Below are positions 46,901 to 59,275 of a stretch of DNA of 64,000 nucleotides, piece after piece. The stretch's first letter is position 1. Every line of letters begins with the position of its first letter. The notes under the pieces were generated by a model. The model searched no databases. It was not told the DNA's origin and saw nothing but the letters and a program-made list of their open reading frames with translations. The position numbers and the translations under genes were made by a program. Source of the stretch: Stereum hirsutum FP-91666 SS1 (Eukaryota; Basidiomycota; Agaricomycetes; Russulales; Stereaceae); the NCBI RefSeq assembly GCF_000264905.1, contig NW_006763133.1, positions 1,932,329 through 1,996,328 on the forward strand. Reading direction: 5' to 3'.

Positions 46901-49900
46901 TGGTCTCTTTGATGCATGCTTTTTTTTTGCGTTATTCACCCTACTAAAATGCAGGATGATAATCTCGAGACAATCCTGCGAGACTTCGTTGCCCGAGGGA
47001 GGAGTCTTCCTGGTGTGCGGTCCGGAACGGACACTCAACCATGGCCTTCATCGGCCTCGCGTCCTTCCAACCGCGCCCATGCAGTTAACAATGGCGGCGA
47101 TTACGTGGCATATAGACGTACTTTGCTCAACAAATATGCTGCCCGGTGGATGCTCGCTTTTCACGACCAGGATACTCAGTTCTACTCACAGGCTGTGTAT
47201 GACTTGGTCATCGAGCTGAGTGAAGACGAGAATGTGAAGGACGATGTTCTGGCGAATCCCACAGCGGATCAGATGGTCAGAACTGCTCATTGTTTAGCTC
47301 AAAAATATATTGTGCTAATGGCTGAAGTAGACCCGTATCGCGTTCGCTGACAGATGTTTGCGTCGTATAACACGGCTCGTCCAAGCCGGCGTCGTCTTTA
47401 CGGCCTTTGATGATCTTTTCATGAAGTGGCTGGAATCAGGCTCCGAACTTTGGAATCTACATAAGGTAGACTTCTTCCGTCTACCCTCACGATACTCTTG
47501 TTGACAAACCAACCCTTGCAGTCCATCCCTTCGTTGCAGAAGCTTCTTCAACGCGAGCCTGCGGACCAGACTCAACGTATGACTACTCTCCTGGACGTCG
47601 ACACCATGACTGTAGTCGATGCCAAGCTGGCTGGAGTCGATCCATGGAACATCGCCTTCAGAGGAGCCGCTCGCGGAGGAGATGGCTTACGACAGTGTCT
47701 TCAACGTCTGAGCCTATTTGCCTATTCTTCTGTCGAGATCCCGCCATCGGTGTTTTTACAGTGTGCGACAGCGACGAACAAGTATCGTTGTAGTGCGAGG
47801 GAGTCACTCCCTCTCGTGCAAGCAGTTTTGGCCTCTACGTGGGCAAGGTCGCTCGGGCGTCAGGGCTTGATTGCTGTTATCACATCATTACATCTTCGCC
47901 TTGCACCAGACATTTTGGCATCGCTTTCAGTCGGTGAACAGCAGGAGGAGCTGTACGTGTACCTGATGTCTCTGCCCCTTAAGTGTTTGACAGTTTTTTG
48001 CGTTAGCATCCTGCTCATCCGATACTCTCTCGCTACGTGTCTACTACTGGCGGGGTGCGAACGTCTAAACCTACAGAAGGCAGGTTTCGTCACCGAAGAG
48101 GAAGTAGATAACCAGCTACCAACGCGGTAAGTTACGTTTCCATGTTGCTACGGGCTACACTTACAATATGTTCCCAGTACTCGGAAGCAGGCCGTCAGAG
48201 CATCTGCTGTCGACGACCCCATCGACTTTGGCTCTCAATTTACTTCTATTTTGGGAGAATATGTCCATACCCAAGTTGAAGAGATTGGCGTCCTCGTCGC
48301 CATGTTCATGCAGCTCCTCTCCACGGAATGCAGCCTCATCGAGTCATATGAGGCGGACAACTATATTCTGCGAAATTCCTCCGTATCGAGCGCCTGGCAA
48401 GTCCATTACTTTATATACTAGTGTTACTCGAGTCTCATGAATGACGAAATCAGCGCCTGGAGTTTTTATGAGATACAGCGCCATGAGCTTTCAGATATTC
48501 GACCTAGTGTTCTCCTTCGGGTTCTAGTGATTGATCCACAGCCTTTTGAGTCGATATTGCAGGCGTCACTCAGACCTGAAGTACCCTGGGAGCAGCGGTG
48601 AGTAAAACTGTTTACCGTTGTTGGATACCTCTGACAACCATGTGCAGATTGCGAAGCCTCAAACGCTTGTTCCGTATCATCTTGGATATTACAAACCCAA
48701 ATTTCGACTTGGAAGACCGTCAGTGGAGATCAAGCATGATTTGTGTGTTCTATCACTTCTTTGCCTCCATGTGGACAGATCAACAGGTATGAAGGACTCC
48801 TCCTGGAATGGCTTGCTACTGACCTTCGTTGTAGGAAGAAAATCGAGTTTCTGTGGACACTTGGTCGCAGACGCTGCTACCTGCTCATTTCGAGGCCATG
48901 TCTCAATGTTGGGACGAAGCTCTCACCAAGGCTCCAATGGTAGAACGGATAAAGCTCGTCGCGTTTCTCACACAGCTTCGGCCTTATTTCCCATCTTGGC
49001 CACGTAAGATCAAGAATTGCTCTTTCCTGTATGACCTCACATATAAACATCAATACTTGCTTCATCAGTCATATCCTGGCGCACGATCATGGAAGCGTTA
49101 CTTGAGGGTGATTTTGTCCAAAAGTATGGCGAGAACGGTGACAGTTTGGCTGCCACTCATACCGTGAGTTTTCAGCTTGTTTGGTGACTGTATGCTCACT
49201 AAACTTACTCCGCTCATGTACGGACAAAATTCAAAGACATCTAGCCGTGATCTGACTACGCAAACTGATAACGAGGTCTCCGCCATCAGAGTACGACGTC
49301 GCAGTACCACACACTCTTGCTCAACAATGCTGACACTTTATTAGGTCTCACTCGTGACGTTGAGCTTCAAGATGCTCGCTGATGGAATTCCGGTCGATTT
49401 GTTTACTCTATTGAAACTCAAGATGCAGGTTGCGCAAATACTGGGCTTCGAGGATGTGTCGTCAACTCCTTCTGGGGCGAACCACGGTTTCTTTGTCTCA
49501 TTTGGCAGTCTCGATTCCGTACCCCTATACGCCTACCCTTGCATAGAAGAACTGCTCTTTGTCCTCGACGCCTCGCACCCCTACCTACTATCTCCTTCTG
49601 CGATCACCGGTGGAGTTTTCGCCGACGACAGTCCCCAGAAGCTCCTCATAGGCTCCGTATTCGTCGACGTTGTCTTATCGCTTCTCGTCAAGGCGAAGGA
49701 CATATTGACTATGCCGTTCGTGACCGCCAAAAGTCTACTTCAGGCGTTTATGATTATCGTATACAAGCACGACATGGATAGTCGACCTTTGAGGCCTTTG
49801 CAGGGTGAGTTGAGGAATGCTGCTCGTCACGTACTGGATGTAGCTTCGGCGCCCGTCAGCTATGAGCTTCGGCAGCTCGCCATGTCTGCAACGCAAGCAT

Positions 49901-52123
49901 ACATCAAACGCTGGCGTCATATCGTTGGAATCTTCGTACCGTAAGCTTGCCTGCCATCGAGCTTCCGATTCCTTCTGACTAAATACTTGCGACTGTAGGG
50001 AGGCAGTCGAGAGCACCGCACGCCTCATCGCAGATCTAGGATGCGACAGGGAAGACGTCCTTTGCTCTCAAGCGATATCCTTCTTGCAGAATATCCTCTC
50101 CACGTCCGTATAAACTTGTTCTCCTGTACGACATCATCACTGACATCGCCTTGATGGCTTATAGGTTCTCCGAGCATGCTCTATTGATCACATTGTGCAG
50201 AGTAAGACTCATATTGCATGCGTTCTTTGCCCTTGCTGACAACGGTCCGTGCGCAGAGGAGGCAAGAAAGTTCTTTCTGGCCTGTGCTACGTTTCGTCAT
50301 CGACTCGTCCTTCCAACAATCGTTGAGTATACGCGAATCACTCCTTCGAGATGCCCTTGCGCGCGCATCAGAGGCGGACATCGAGGCTATAAAAATCGCC
50401 GCAGAAGACCTGAACAATTTCGTAGAGGTCGTTTTCCCGCAAGGATATAGCCCGGAGTTGATGCAATGTATGTGCATTATAATCTCGTACCACATCTGTC
50501 ACTCAAGGCTTCCTGTTGCAGTTGTTGGGCTCTCTCTTACCACCATTATCCGCCGGACCGCGGAATGGTCTGCCGACGCATTCGACCCCAGTCCACTTCT
50601 ACTCATCGCATCCACACTGATTGTAAACAACATTGCACAGAGCCGCGTAAGCTTCTGACCTTCCAGAGTCCCATCATGTTCTGACCGTGTCTACCTTGAT
50701 CTCAGGAACTTTTGACGTACCTGGAGACCATCTTGCGTGCTGTTTGCGTTAGGTTTTACATCTCACGTCAGAGCCTGACGCAAATCCTCCAAGTTACCTA
50801 TGGCATCTATCGTCGGTCGAAGAGACAAAACTCTTCAGCAAATATTGACAATGTCACCATTGCCTGCTTGGAGATATTGTCTGAGGGGCTACGACGAAAG
50901 GCCAGACCGCCTGCGCAGACAATCGGTGCACTCGCAGAAGTACGTGGCGACATGGTTTTTTTTTGAAACATGGTTGCTCACCCATGACCATAGGCTATGA
51001 TCTCTGTTTTCTCGTCTGGCTTTTCCGAGTATGATCTTGAGCTACGCAGTGCTCTCATTCGACTAGCAGACGATGGTTTAACATACCTGGCTCAACATTA
51101 TGTTCACGAGGGACACGCAGAAACAGACTTCCATGCCTCATTCTCGGTGGCGAAGTTGATCATGCATGGCATCATACTTCTTCCTGACCTCATCAAGCAG
51201 AGGCTCGAGGGGGACACACCGGATGTGCGTCGAATATTTCTCCTCCTTTTCTGGTGTGCTCATGCAGATTCGTACAGAAATTGCCCAAGCACTTTATGTC
51301 CATGCGAGGCTGGAATATCCTGGTCCTTGCTGCTGTTGATAGCCCGTCCGCCATTCCCGGAGAAGCCTTGATGCAATACTTCCCCTCGGCATTTATGGCC
51401 ACCTACCAAGAAGTCTTGCGTCCTCTCAACGGGGCTCAGGATACCGTCAATGTCGCAGCCACAATCAACCAAATCTACGCAGCTTTCAGACTCTGGCTCT
51501 TACTGGAAAAGAAGCTCTCGAGGGCGGCTCAGCAAGAAAGTCTGAGGGCGGCAACGAGTGCGCCAGTCGTGGTCACGAATACACGCGCGAATATGATATG
51601 GAATGAGTTGTGGCCGCCCTATCATAATCTGGTGACTTTGTATGTACCGGAAGGCTTCAACTCAGTGAGTTCATCTATGTTTTTTTTACGAGGCCATGGA
51701 CTAACGTCTCCTCGAATAGCCGTTGGCGAGTGTGATATCGTCTTGCATAGCGGACCTCTTCATATTTCTACGACAATTACGGTCTTCGGTGAGCTTGGGG
51801 ATCGCAGCGCAAGCCGCCGCCCTGAACGCTTTCAAAATACCAGGTCGCGCAGAGATGCCTAATAGCAAGGTAAATAGGTCAAGATACCTTATTGAGACTG
51901 ATACTGATGCTCTGTCCAGCTGGCTCGTGCGCTTCGGAGTCTGACAGAACCTGCTCAAGAATTACCGTTCGAGGTCTTATTAGAGCAAACCACCAGCGAC
52001 GTGATAGCGGCGGAAAAGCTCCTAGCACTGGAACCGGTGGCGAAGCGGAGGGAGGCCAGGCCGATGGGAGATAGACGCCAGAGGGACTCACGGACATTGA
52101 ATACACAGAACACAGGTTTCTAG
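43932..52123 (+). CDS. very large protein with tandem C1 zinc domains, possibly UNC80-like
   Basis: At least 20 exons join in phase over 8.2 kb to about 2,340 residues. The first are 43932-44458, 44518-44999 and 45079-46895; the last begins near 51951 and ends at TAG 52121-52123. The N-terminus (1-260) is Ser/Arg-rich and disordered. A helical region (LHEIGFALLPAFSTFRVEMHIWLLKFFEEG) resembles the UNC80 N-terminus. Two C1-type zinc domains follow at about 497-545 (CRSCSK, CPFCMCAVHFDC) and 594-645. The second fits H-x12-C-x2-C-x13-C-x2-C-x4-H-x2-C exactly. The rest is alpha-solenoid-like helices without other domains. UNC80 scaffolds the NALCN channel in animals; fungi have the related Cch1 channel. 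The UNC80 link is my inference from helical segments and size, not proven. The frame around 50100-50260 is ambiguous, and one intron uses GC. Confidence 0.7.
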
Positions 52124-52255
52124 ATTGTCCATAGATATAACTTATGGATTCCGCGGACATGGACAATCGTCAGACGAAGCAACGATGATGTAGAGGGTAT
52201 TTTGGGGTGAGGGAATGTTATGGTGGTACATGAAGTCTCTTGGGGACTGCCGTGC

Positions 52256-52623
52256 TTAAGCAGTCCGAAGTCTGGCCTTTTGAGCTTTTTTCCTGTTCTC
52301 CTTCACTACAGTCGATCCAATGAAGAGGCCAATGCCGGTGAGACCGACGACGAGAAGGAAGGCGGGTAGACGAATGGCCCATTCCCGTGGAGGAAACAGG
52401 TCATGAATGGGACTTGACGCGTCGAAGAATGGCTGCATAGAGATCAGGTTGACGACGGGTTCAGTATGTAGAGAAAAACGCACCAGAAGGAGGGCCCAGG
52501 TGGTGTAGTAGATGAACACGAAAGCAGCAGCAGCCATCATGGCACCGCCCAATGCTTTGTCCGTTACTCCCTGCAGAAGAGTTGTGAGATGTGAAGAATA
52601 CTATCGAAAGTGAGACGAACCAT
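52256..52623 (-). CDS. DPM2: dolichol-phosphate mannosyltransferase subunit DPM2
   Basis: DPM2 is the small ER-membrane subunit that stabilises dolichol-phosphate-mannose synthase, which feeds N-glycans, GPI anchors and O-mannosylation. Three exons in phase (52623-52621, 52570-52484, 52432-52256) give 88 residues, the family size. Two helices are seen: MMAAAAFVFIYYTTWALLL and LPAFLLVVGLTGIGLFIGS, separated by PFFDASSPIHDLFPPREWAI, with a cytosolic ENRKKAQKAR tail. This is the DPM2 pattern. The first exon is only ATG; without the 50-nt intron the frame stops. The start is 251 bp from the divergent TRS120 ATG. Confidence 0.9.
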
Positions 52624-52874
52624 GATGTCGATAGTATCCGGTACTATAGAGGAGATTTCAAGCTTAAAGAGTGTAGTGAGAGTTATGAGCAAGTCGCAGA
52701 GGATGCGCCGGAAAGCCTTGATCGACGTGTCTATACAGCCGTGGGAAACTTGACTTCGTCGCCGGAAGCACTGGCCACAGAGAGACATCTCCTACTCTCA
52801 ACTGCCATCACCCTCACATACTTATACCTCGGGACGCGTAATATCCCTGCAGCGAATGAAACTGTCTCTTGAAG

Positions 52875-55800
52875 ATGGACTTCTTTCCGTTCGCGTCACT
52901 TGCGCACCTGCGTGTTCTCTTACTCCCCGTCGGTAACATCTCGCGGGCCACATACGATAAATGGGCGACCGAAATCAGGACGTTTGAGAATATGCGTCTG
53001 AGTGACATTCCTCCTGGAACGAAAGACGACAAAGGTGCGTAGAGACATTCTTAGTATAACTGCTTATTTCTAAGCACATAACTGTAGCTCGATTCATGCC
53101 TAGCCCCAAGTCGAAGGGCTACCTTCACCTAAGTTTCCCATCTCATCCACCACCCGGAGAACACTTCAGAATGTCCCTGTTCCGGCCTTCGCTCTTTCCT
53201 CTTGGTATTATAGGCATTGCCTCGTGCTCTCAAACGGATTCATTATCCTCCATACTCGCCGAATTCAATGCCGCCATAGCGGACATGTTCCCGCCTGGCT
53301 CCATGTTCCCTTTGGCGAAGAGCTGCTTCGTCTTTGAAGAAGGGGACGGCACCACGAATCTCAACCTCGGCGATCATCTACCAGGCCTGGTAATCATCCC
53401 GAGCATGATGGGCAACAAGAAGGAGAATATAGAAACTCTACTTGCCGACTTGTTGTCCAATATTCTTGGCGAGTTCTCTGTTGTGGTGCGTGCGTCAGCC
53501 TCCGCCTACTTCTAAGCCCGAACGCGTTGAGACAATCTCCCGAAACAGATGCAAACCCTCGAGAGTCCTCTCGGAAACGAATATCTGAACGGAACCGTCT
53601 TTCCACAACTGCCTTTGGCTTCTGACATGCCAAAACCATTGGTGGACGAACCGGACTCTATATCACCTCTGCCGTCACACAATAGTCAACCAGAGCTTGC
53701 CAGAATGAAGTCGCCAAACTTTCTCAAGCGGACCTCATCCATTGGTCCAGCACCGAATGCCCGACAGTCTGCCTTAATCGTACCTCGAGCACCAAAGCGT
53801 CAGAGCACCATCGGCGTCTCGTCAAACGCGGGGAGATTGTTCAAGGTCCTCGGAGACTTCTTCCTCTTAGCTGGACGTATAGAAGATGCCTCTATATGGT
53901 ACTTGTCCACCAACATTACTCACGACTCCGTTAGATTGAATTGTTGATGTCAGGTATACAGAGGCCATCGTATTGTTTAAATCGCTACCAGATGCCGTTT
54001 GGCACGGTTCCGCTCTGGAAGGTCTAGCAATTGTATCTATGCTGGAAAGTTGGTCAGCAGGGCAAGGATTAGTTTGTCTCTATATCTTCCATCCTTTACC
54101 TAGACCTAAGCCAGTTGACTGTTTCCCTGATCATTCGTCTAGCAATCGTCGTTCAGTAATTCAAGCCTACCTTGGTCCGAGATCTCATCAAAATTAGAAC
54201 AAGCCGTTGCGCTGTACACAAAGGTCATCCCATCACACGACGCAGACCAACACTTCGACTTGCTCGTCTATATCTACGTCACCGCAATCTTGCGACAGTC
54301 TTCCCTCTTGTTCGCAACTTGGTCCGCCAAGGGATGGGGTCCCCTCGCATTCACAGCGATGCTCCATCCAGGACCCCATCCTTACATCCCTCCCACTCTC
54401 TCCAGTTCTGACCAAGACATGTATGCCGCTCGCGAAAGACTGTCAACCACATCCGGCATCTCGCGAGTACAGGTCGCCACAATGCTTGCGCAGGCTCATG
54501 GGCCATGGTTGCTTCATCTCAGCCATCGCGAAAGAATCAATGTTTTGGAGACCATCGCGTCAATGTATTCCTTCCTAGGCTACCACCGGAAAGAGGCATA
54601 TGTGCTTCGTGAAGTCATAGGTTGTGTGATGGATCTTGTCGTTTGCGGACGAGAAGAGGCCGGCTATGGGGATTATTCTCCAGGGTTTCCTTCTTCGGTC
54701 ACTAACTCCATGAGTTTCGTGCGGGAAGGTGACAAGGGCGCGGTTGCAGTCAAGGAGACCGACAGATCGGATGGGAACGAGAGTATTTTCCGGCTGGTGA
54801 AGTACGTGTGTAGGGTGCATGGCATCAATTTGGAGGCCGTCAGCCTTTCTTCGGATACAGATGGGGAGAGCAAACCATCCGATGCCGATTCGGACGAGGG
54901 AATCATGGCTGATCCGTATGGATGGCCTGAGCTACAGATAGGTATCGTTAGGGAGGCGTTGGCAGTTGCTGAAGCACTTCCAGGTATGTTCACAGAGTGT
55001 CCGCGCGAGTTTAACCCTCTGATTTCATCCCACCTCTCGCCTTAGATCTTCCGGCTACGGCACAAATCGCCCTGTCTGCTCTTAAGACTTTACATGCTGT
55101 GCTGAGCGAAGATGATCAGATGCATTTCTATTCTATCTCCACTCGGGCATTGAATACTGCCCGGCGACGAGGTGACAAGAGGTCGATAGAGTATTGGTCT
55201 GGTCAACCTGTCGTTAGCATTGAACTCATGCCGTACGTTCTCATGTTGTGGTTGTTTGATATTTTCCACCCATATTGGTTCTTATAGATCATCGCCAATC
55301 AAAGTTCTTGTTGAGAATCCGGTCTCTGTCTTGACGCCGCGACAGGAGAAGGGAACCAGCATTCTTACCGGGATGAAGGACCCATTTCTGTACAATCCAC
55401 GGAGGTTGACCTCCTCACAGGTACTGCAGTTGCTCTGGTCGATAAGATGAGATAATCGCTCATCTTACGTTTATTCATTAGGGCCGTACCTTGGTTGTAA
55501 GAAACGAGAGCCTGGAGTTCGTCGTGACATTGCGCAATCCATATATCTTCGACCTTGAGCTACAGAGTCTAAGCCTAAGGTTGTTTTCCGCCTGTTCTGC
55601 TCACCCCTAGCCTACTCACATCATGATTTCTATCACAGTACTTCTGGCGTTCCCTTCGAATCGTTCCCCATCCCCGTCATCGTACCCTCCAACTCCTATC
55701 ACTCTGTGACCCTCACCGGCAAACCCCTCGAATCCGGCACACTCACAATCAAAGGCTGTTTCGTCCAAGCCTACGGTAGCGCCATTCGCGAGTTCGTCAT

Positions 55801-57806
55801 CCCGCTCGCTACGCAAGAAGAGGAGGACAGACGATCTAAACGCCGGAGCACGATCGCGCTCGAGAGCGGAAGGTCGAAGTATGCTGGTTTGGATTCGAGG
55901 CCTTGGGAGAAGAGCGAGAAGAGGAACAGTAGGCAGCAACAACAACAGCAGGGGAAGGGGACGGGGGCGGGTGCTTTGTTGAGGTTTGTGGAGTGTAAAG
56001 TCGTGCCGGAGCAGCCTTTGTTGAGGATCAGATGGAGCTCGTTGACACATGGGGCTGTCATGCTGTACGATGGAGAGAAGTGAGTGGGCTCGCAAGCTTC
56101 TCTGTCTCAGACACTTCTCATCACTCTTGGCCTTTTTTGCAGGTCTACGATCCGATTGACGCTGGAGAATGTGTCGTCATTGCCCGTTGACTTCGTCCGC
56201 CTTTCGTTCGAGGATTCTACGATTCCTCCAGCACAACAGGCACTGGCAGAGGGCGAGATGTCCGTTTTCGATACTTATGAGACGGAATACGAGCTGATCA
56301 GCCGGCCGGTATTCGCCTGGGACCACGAGAACGAACAGAAGGACGTTCCTCCGGAGAAGAAGACCACCGTCGTCATCCAATGTCTGGGCAAAGCAGGATG
56401 GTAAGCTTTCACTCGTCACCGTCTTTGAGCTCCGTATTGGGTATTCACCGATTTTGTCCTCATCCTCAGCACGAGCGGCGTAATCCACGTCGCCTACGGT
56501 TACGTCAACCGGCCACAATCCACACTCCACGAACCCGCCGAAGTCTTCCACACCCGTCGACTCTCCTATCCCGTCCTCGTCACCGTCTACCACATGCTCG
56601 AATGTCACCACATGAACATTCTTCCTTTCAACCCCTCCGACGGTCTGCCCACCCACCTGAACCTACAAGATGGTGAAGGTGAGTCTGGGTCTGATTCAAG
56701 ACCGCAGTTGAGGAAGAAGTTGTTGATGGCGGAGGAGGCGAGAGAGGGAGAGGAGGATGAGGCAAAGTGGTGTTTGTTCAGTGTAGAAGTGAGGAATACG
56801 TATGGGCTGCCATTCGAGGTTACATTCGATAGGGTGCAGGAGGGGACGCAGAGGGTCTCGACGACGTGTTCTGTCCCGCCTGGGTCTACGACTCGGTAAG
56901 TCATACGCCCCCTATCATGACCATACATCGCCATTTTTGTAAAGCTGACACTTGGCACCCAATGAATTAGTGTTATATTGCCTGTTAAACAGTTCTTGTT
57001 ACCGGAGGAGGTCGTCACACAACCGATCCCTACGCTCTCGGACAGGCAGTTCGTCGTGGCGAAGACGAATCTTAGCTCGAGCGAAGAGAGAGCTCAGCGG
57101 GAGCTGTTCTGGTACCGCGAAGAGTTGTTCAAGATGGTCCGAGGTCGGTGGCGAGAGGTTAGCACATGTCATTCATTTTACTCAAACCGATTCTCACAGC
57201 CGTTTTATGACATTTATGATGTACGTGAATGTGGACAGACGGGTGGCACGCGTTCAGGCGACCTTTCACTGCGACAGCAGAGGATGTCATTACCTATGCT
57301 TGAACGTCTGCGTACGGAGACAGTGCGAGTGAAGATGTCGATGTACTCTCGCGTTGATGAAGACGACCGCGAGGACGCCTGGACGGAGGTGCGCAGGGTG
57401 AAGGACAAATACATGCCCACGCCATACGACTTCGTATACCTGCGCACCCGAGTCACGAATCTCTCTCGTACGTCCTTTTCAGGTTGGTGTCTACCACAGA
57501 GAAATTGATTTATATCTCCGATCCTTCTATTATCCAGCCAACCCATTACTCCTCGCGCTGGACCTTTCCATCGACCCATCGGAACACGTCATTCAGGAAG
57601 GGATATCTTCCGGAGTGCCCGTGGGTAGAGTCAAGAGTGGAGAGACGAAGGAGATCGAGACGCCACTGTGCTTTGTAGCTTGTGGACGGTTCGAGATTGG
57701 GGCAGAGGTGAGGGTCGCTCCATTGCGAAGAGAGGAGAGGTCGTATAGGGTCGGACTTGGACGCATGACTGCGCTTGTTAGGTTGGAGGATGATGAAGAG
57801 AAGTGA
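52875..57806 (+). CDS. TRS120: TRAPP-II subunit TRS120 (TRAPPC9)
   Basis: TRS120 is a TRAPP-II-specific subunit. TRAPP-II activates Rab11-type GTPases (Ypt31/32) at the late Golgi. The gene has many short introns and encodes roughly 1,400 residues; I checked the ends and several internal exons rather than every junction. The start MDFFPFASLAHLRVLLLPVG is the conserved Trs120 N-terminus, followed by GYLHLSFPSHPP and FRPSLFPLGIIGIA. The middle has AGRLFKVLGDFFLLAGRIEDASIWYTEAI (TPR-like). The C-terminal half holds Ig-like beta modules (for example FVSLRFSFEDS-type segments near 56200) and ends at TGA 57804-57806. A Gln run lies at about 55936-55949. The first ATG after the divergent DPM2 promoter is used. 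Confidence 0.87.
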
Positions 57807-58061
57807 TGTCGATAAATTATTGTTTGGGGTCTTGTACTGGATTTAGCATTGTACCACCGCATTGCTGTGCTCTAGTTTCCGCAGGCTATGGGTATCTGGA
57901 AGGAGTCGAGTCGCAGGGGTATTTGAGAGGGGCGCAGGATACGGCAGAACACAATTGATAGCAAAGAATCCGATACAGCAGCCCTTGTAGATTAATGTTT
58001 CGAACAAACAGTCCTCACCTCCACAATAAAACACAAGTATGCACCTAGGTGCACTGTAGCA

Positions 58062-58679
58062 TCAATCGAATTCCGAGTCATCCTGCTTGAAGGCTGCTGA
58101 GTACATCATAATCGTGCCATACACCAACCTGTATGCAACGCGCAGTATTATAAGCCTCCACGCAGCAGCGAAGGAAAGGACAGAGAAGAGAAGCCGTGTA
58201 GTGAGAATGGGACTCACGATCCGCCTATAATCGACATGGCACAAGCCCCTGGCCTGATCACTTCTGAATGCGCGAGTACGAGTGGAAGTGCAAAGCCGGT
58301 GACAACAATCATGGCGGTAATGAAGCGACCGAGATCGACTGGTCCACCGCCTTCGCTGTAGTCTCCGAATTCGTCACCGCCGCCGCAATGAGAGAAGAGT
58401 GTGTTAGGAAGGGGTGCGACGACGAATGTGAGAGCTGTTTATTCCGTGAGGTAGCATAGAATGCTTGGTTTCAGATTTGAGAATATGAATGAAGAGGTGA
58501 TTGGACGCACCGACGAGGAGAGGAAGCCAGTTAGCCCATAGTGCACACGAGAGGATTATCATCAAGAAGCCCACGGCGAGCACGAAGGAGAGGAGGATGA
58601 CGGCTGGAACACAAGATTAGTGTGTGTTTCATAGCAACAGTGAATTCAAGTACATACTCTTGAGACCAGCCGCGGCCAT
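58062..58679 (-). CDS. VPS55: vacuolar protein sorting protein VPS55
   Basis: Vps55 is a four-helix membrane protein of late endosomes (animal OB-RGRP/LEPROT family) that works with Vps68 in endosome-to-vacuole transport. Four exons in phase (58679-58658, 58603-58511, 58434-58218, 58128-58062) give 132 residues, matching the family. Segments: TVILLSFVLAVGFLMIILSC, WANWLPLLVALTFVVAPLPN, VDLGRFITAMIVVTGFALPLVLAHS, SIIGGSLVYGTIMMYSAAF and the acidic end KQDDSEFD. An insertion of Gly/Asp/Glu residues (GGGDEFGDYSEGG) sits in the loop, as in other fungal members. Confidence 0.93.
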
Positions 58680-59275
58680 GGTGAAGGTATGCGAGTGGGA
58701 ACTGTGAGTGAGGTGTGTTCAAGCGCGTATTTGTGCCACCCACACGTGGCTTTTAGCGCGCTCGTTGTCGAAGCGGCGAGGTTCGGAGTTTCAACTTCGA
58801 TCTTTCTTCCTTCTCTGTGGCTCCAGCAACTTTTCTGCCTCTGATCAGTGCTATCCATTCCCATCCCCAGCCCGAGTCTGAATTGGCTTCACTTATTGCA
58901 CTATATAATAGAGGCGGAAGGGCGGGCTACAGCAGCCATCAGTACTAGTCGTGCTCGTTGTCGAGGCGGCTAGGTTCGCGCTTTCAACGCCGACAGTTTT
59001 TGCCTTTGCATGTTTTATGACCATCTGCTCGACTCATGATACCTTTGCGTATAAGTTACCAAAACGAGGGGATGGATAACATGGAGGTATATAGTACCGT
59101 GGGATCTACACGAAAAAGAGACTCAATACAATGGCAGTGACGAACGAGCCAATAAACAAGAAAGTACAATACATTCAAACAGCGTCAATGAAATATCCAG
59201 ATATGTAGAAGGAAAACACGAAGGAAAGACTAAAACTACGGCAATCCGACAAACAGGCAGGTATCACATCACCGA
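58680..59275. other. intergenic region upstream of VPS55
   Basis: This 596-bp gap between two minus-strand genes holds the VPS55 promoter and the kinesin-5 3' UTR. The minus strand reads TATTATATAG near 58900, a possible TATA element about 220 bp from the VPS55 ATG. No exon is seen. Confidence 0.4.

Noticed and set aside
47955..48000. A GTACGT...TTGACAG candidate intron in the giant C1 gene
   Set aside because: Splicing it leads to a stop within a few codons, whereas reading through keeps a long conserved-looking frame.
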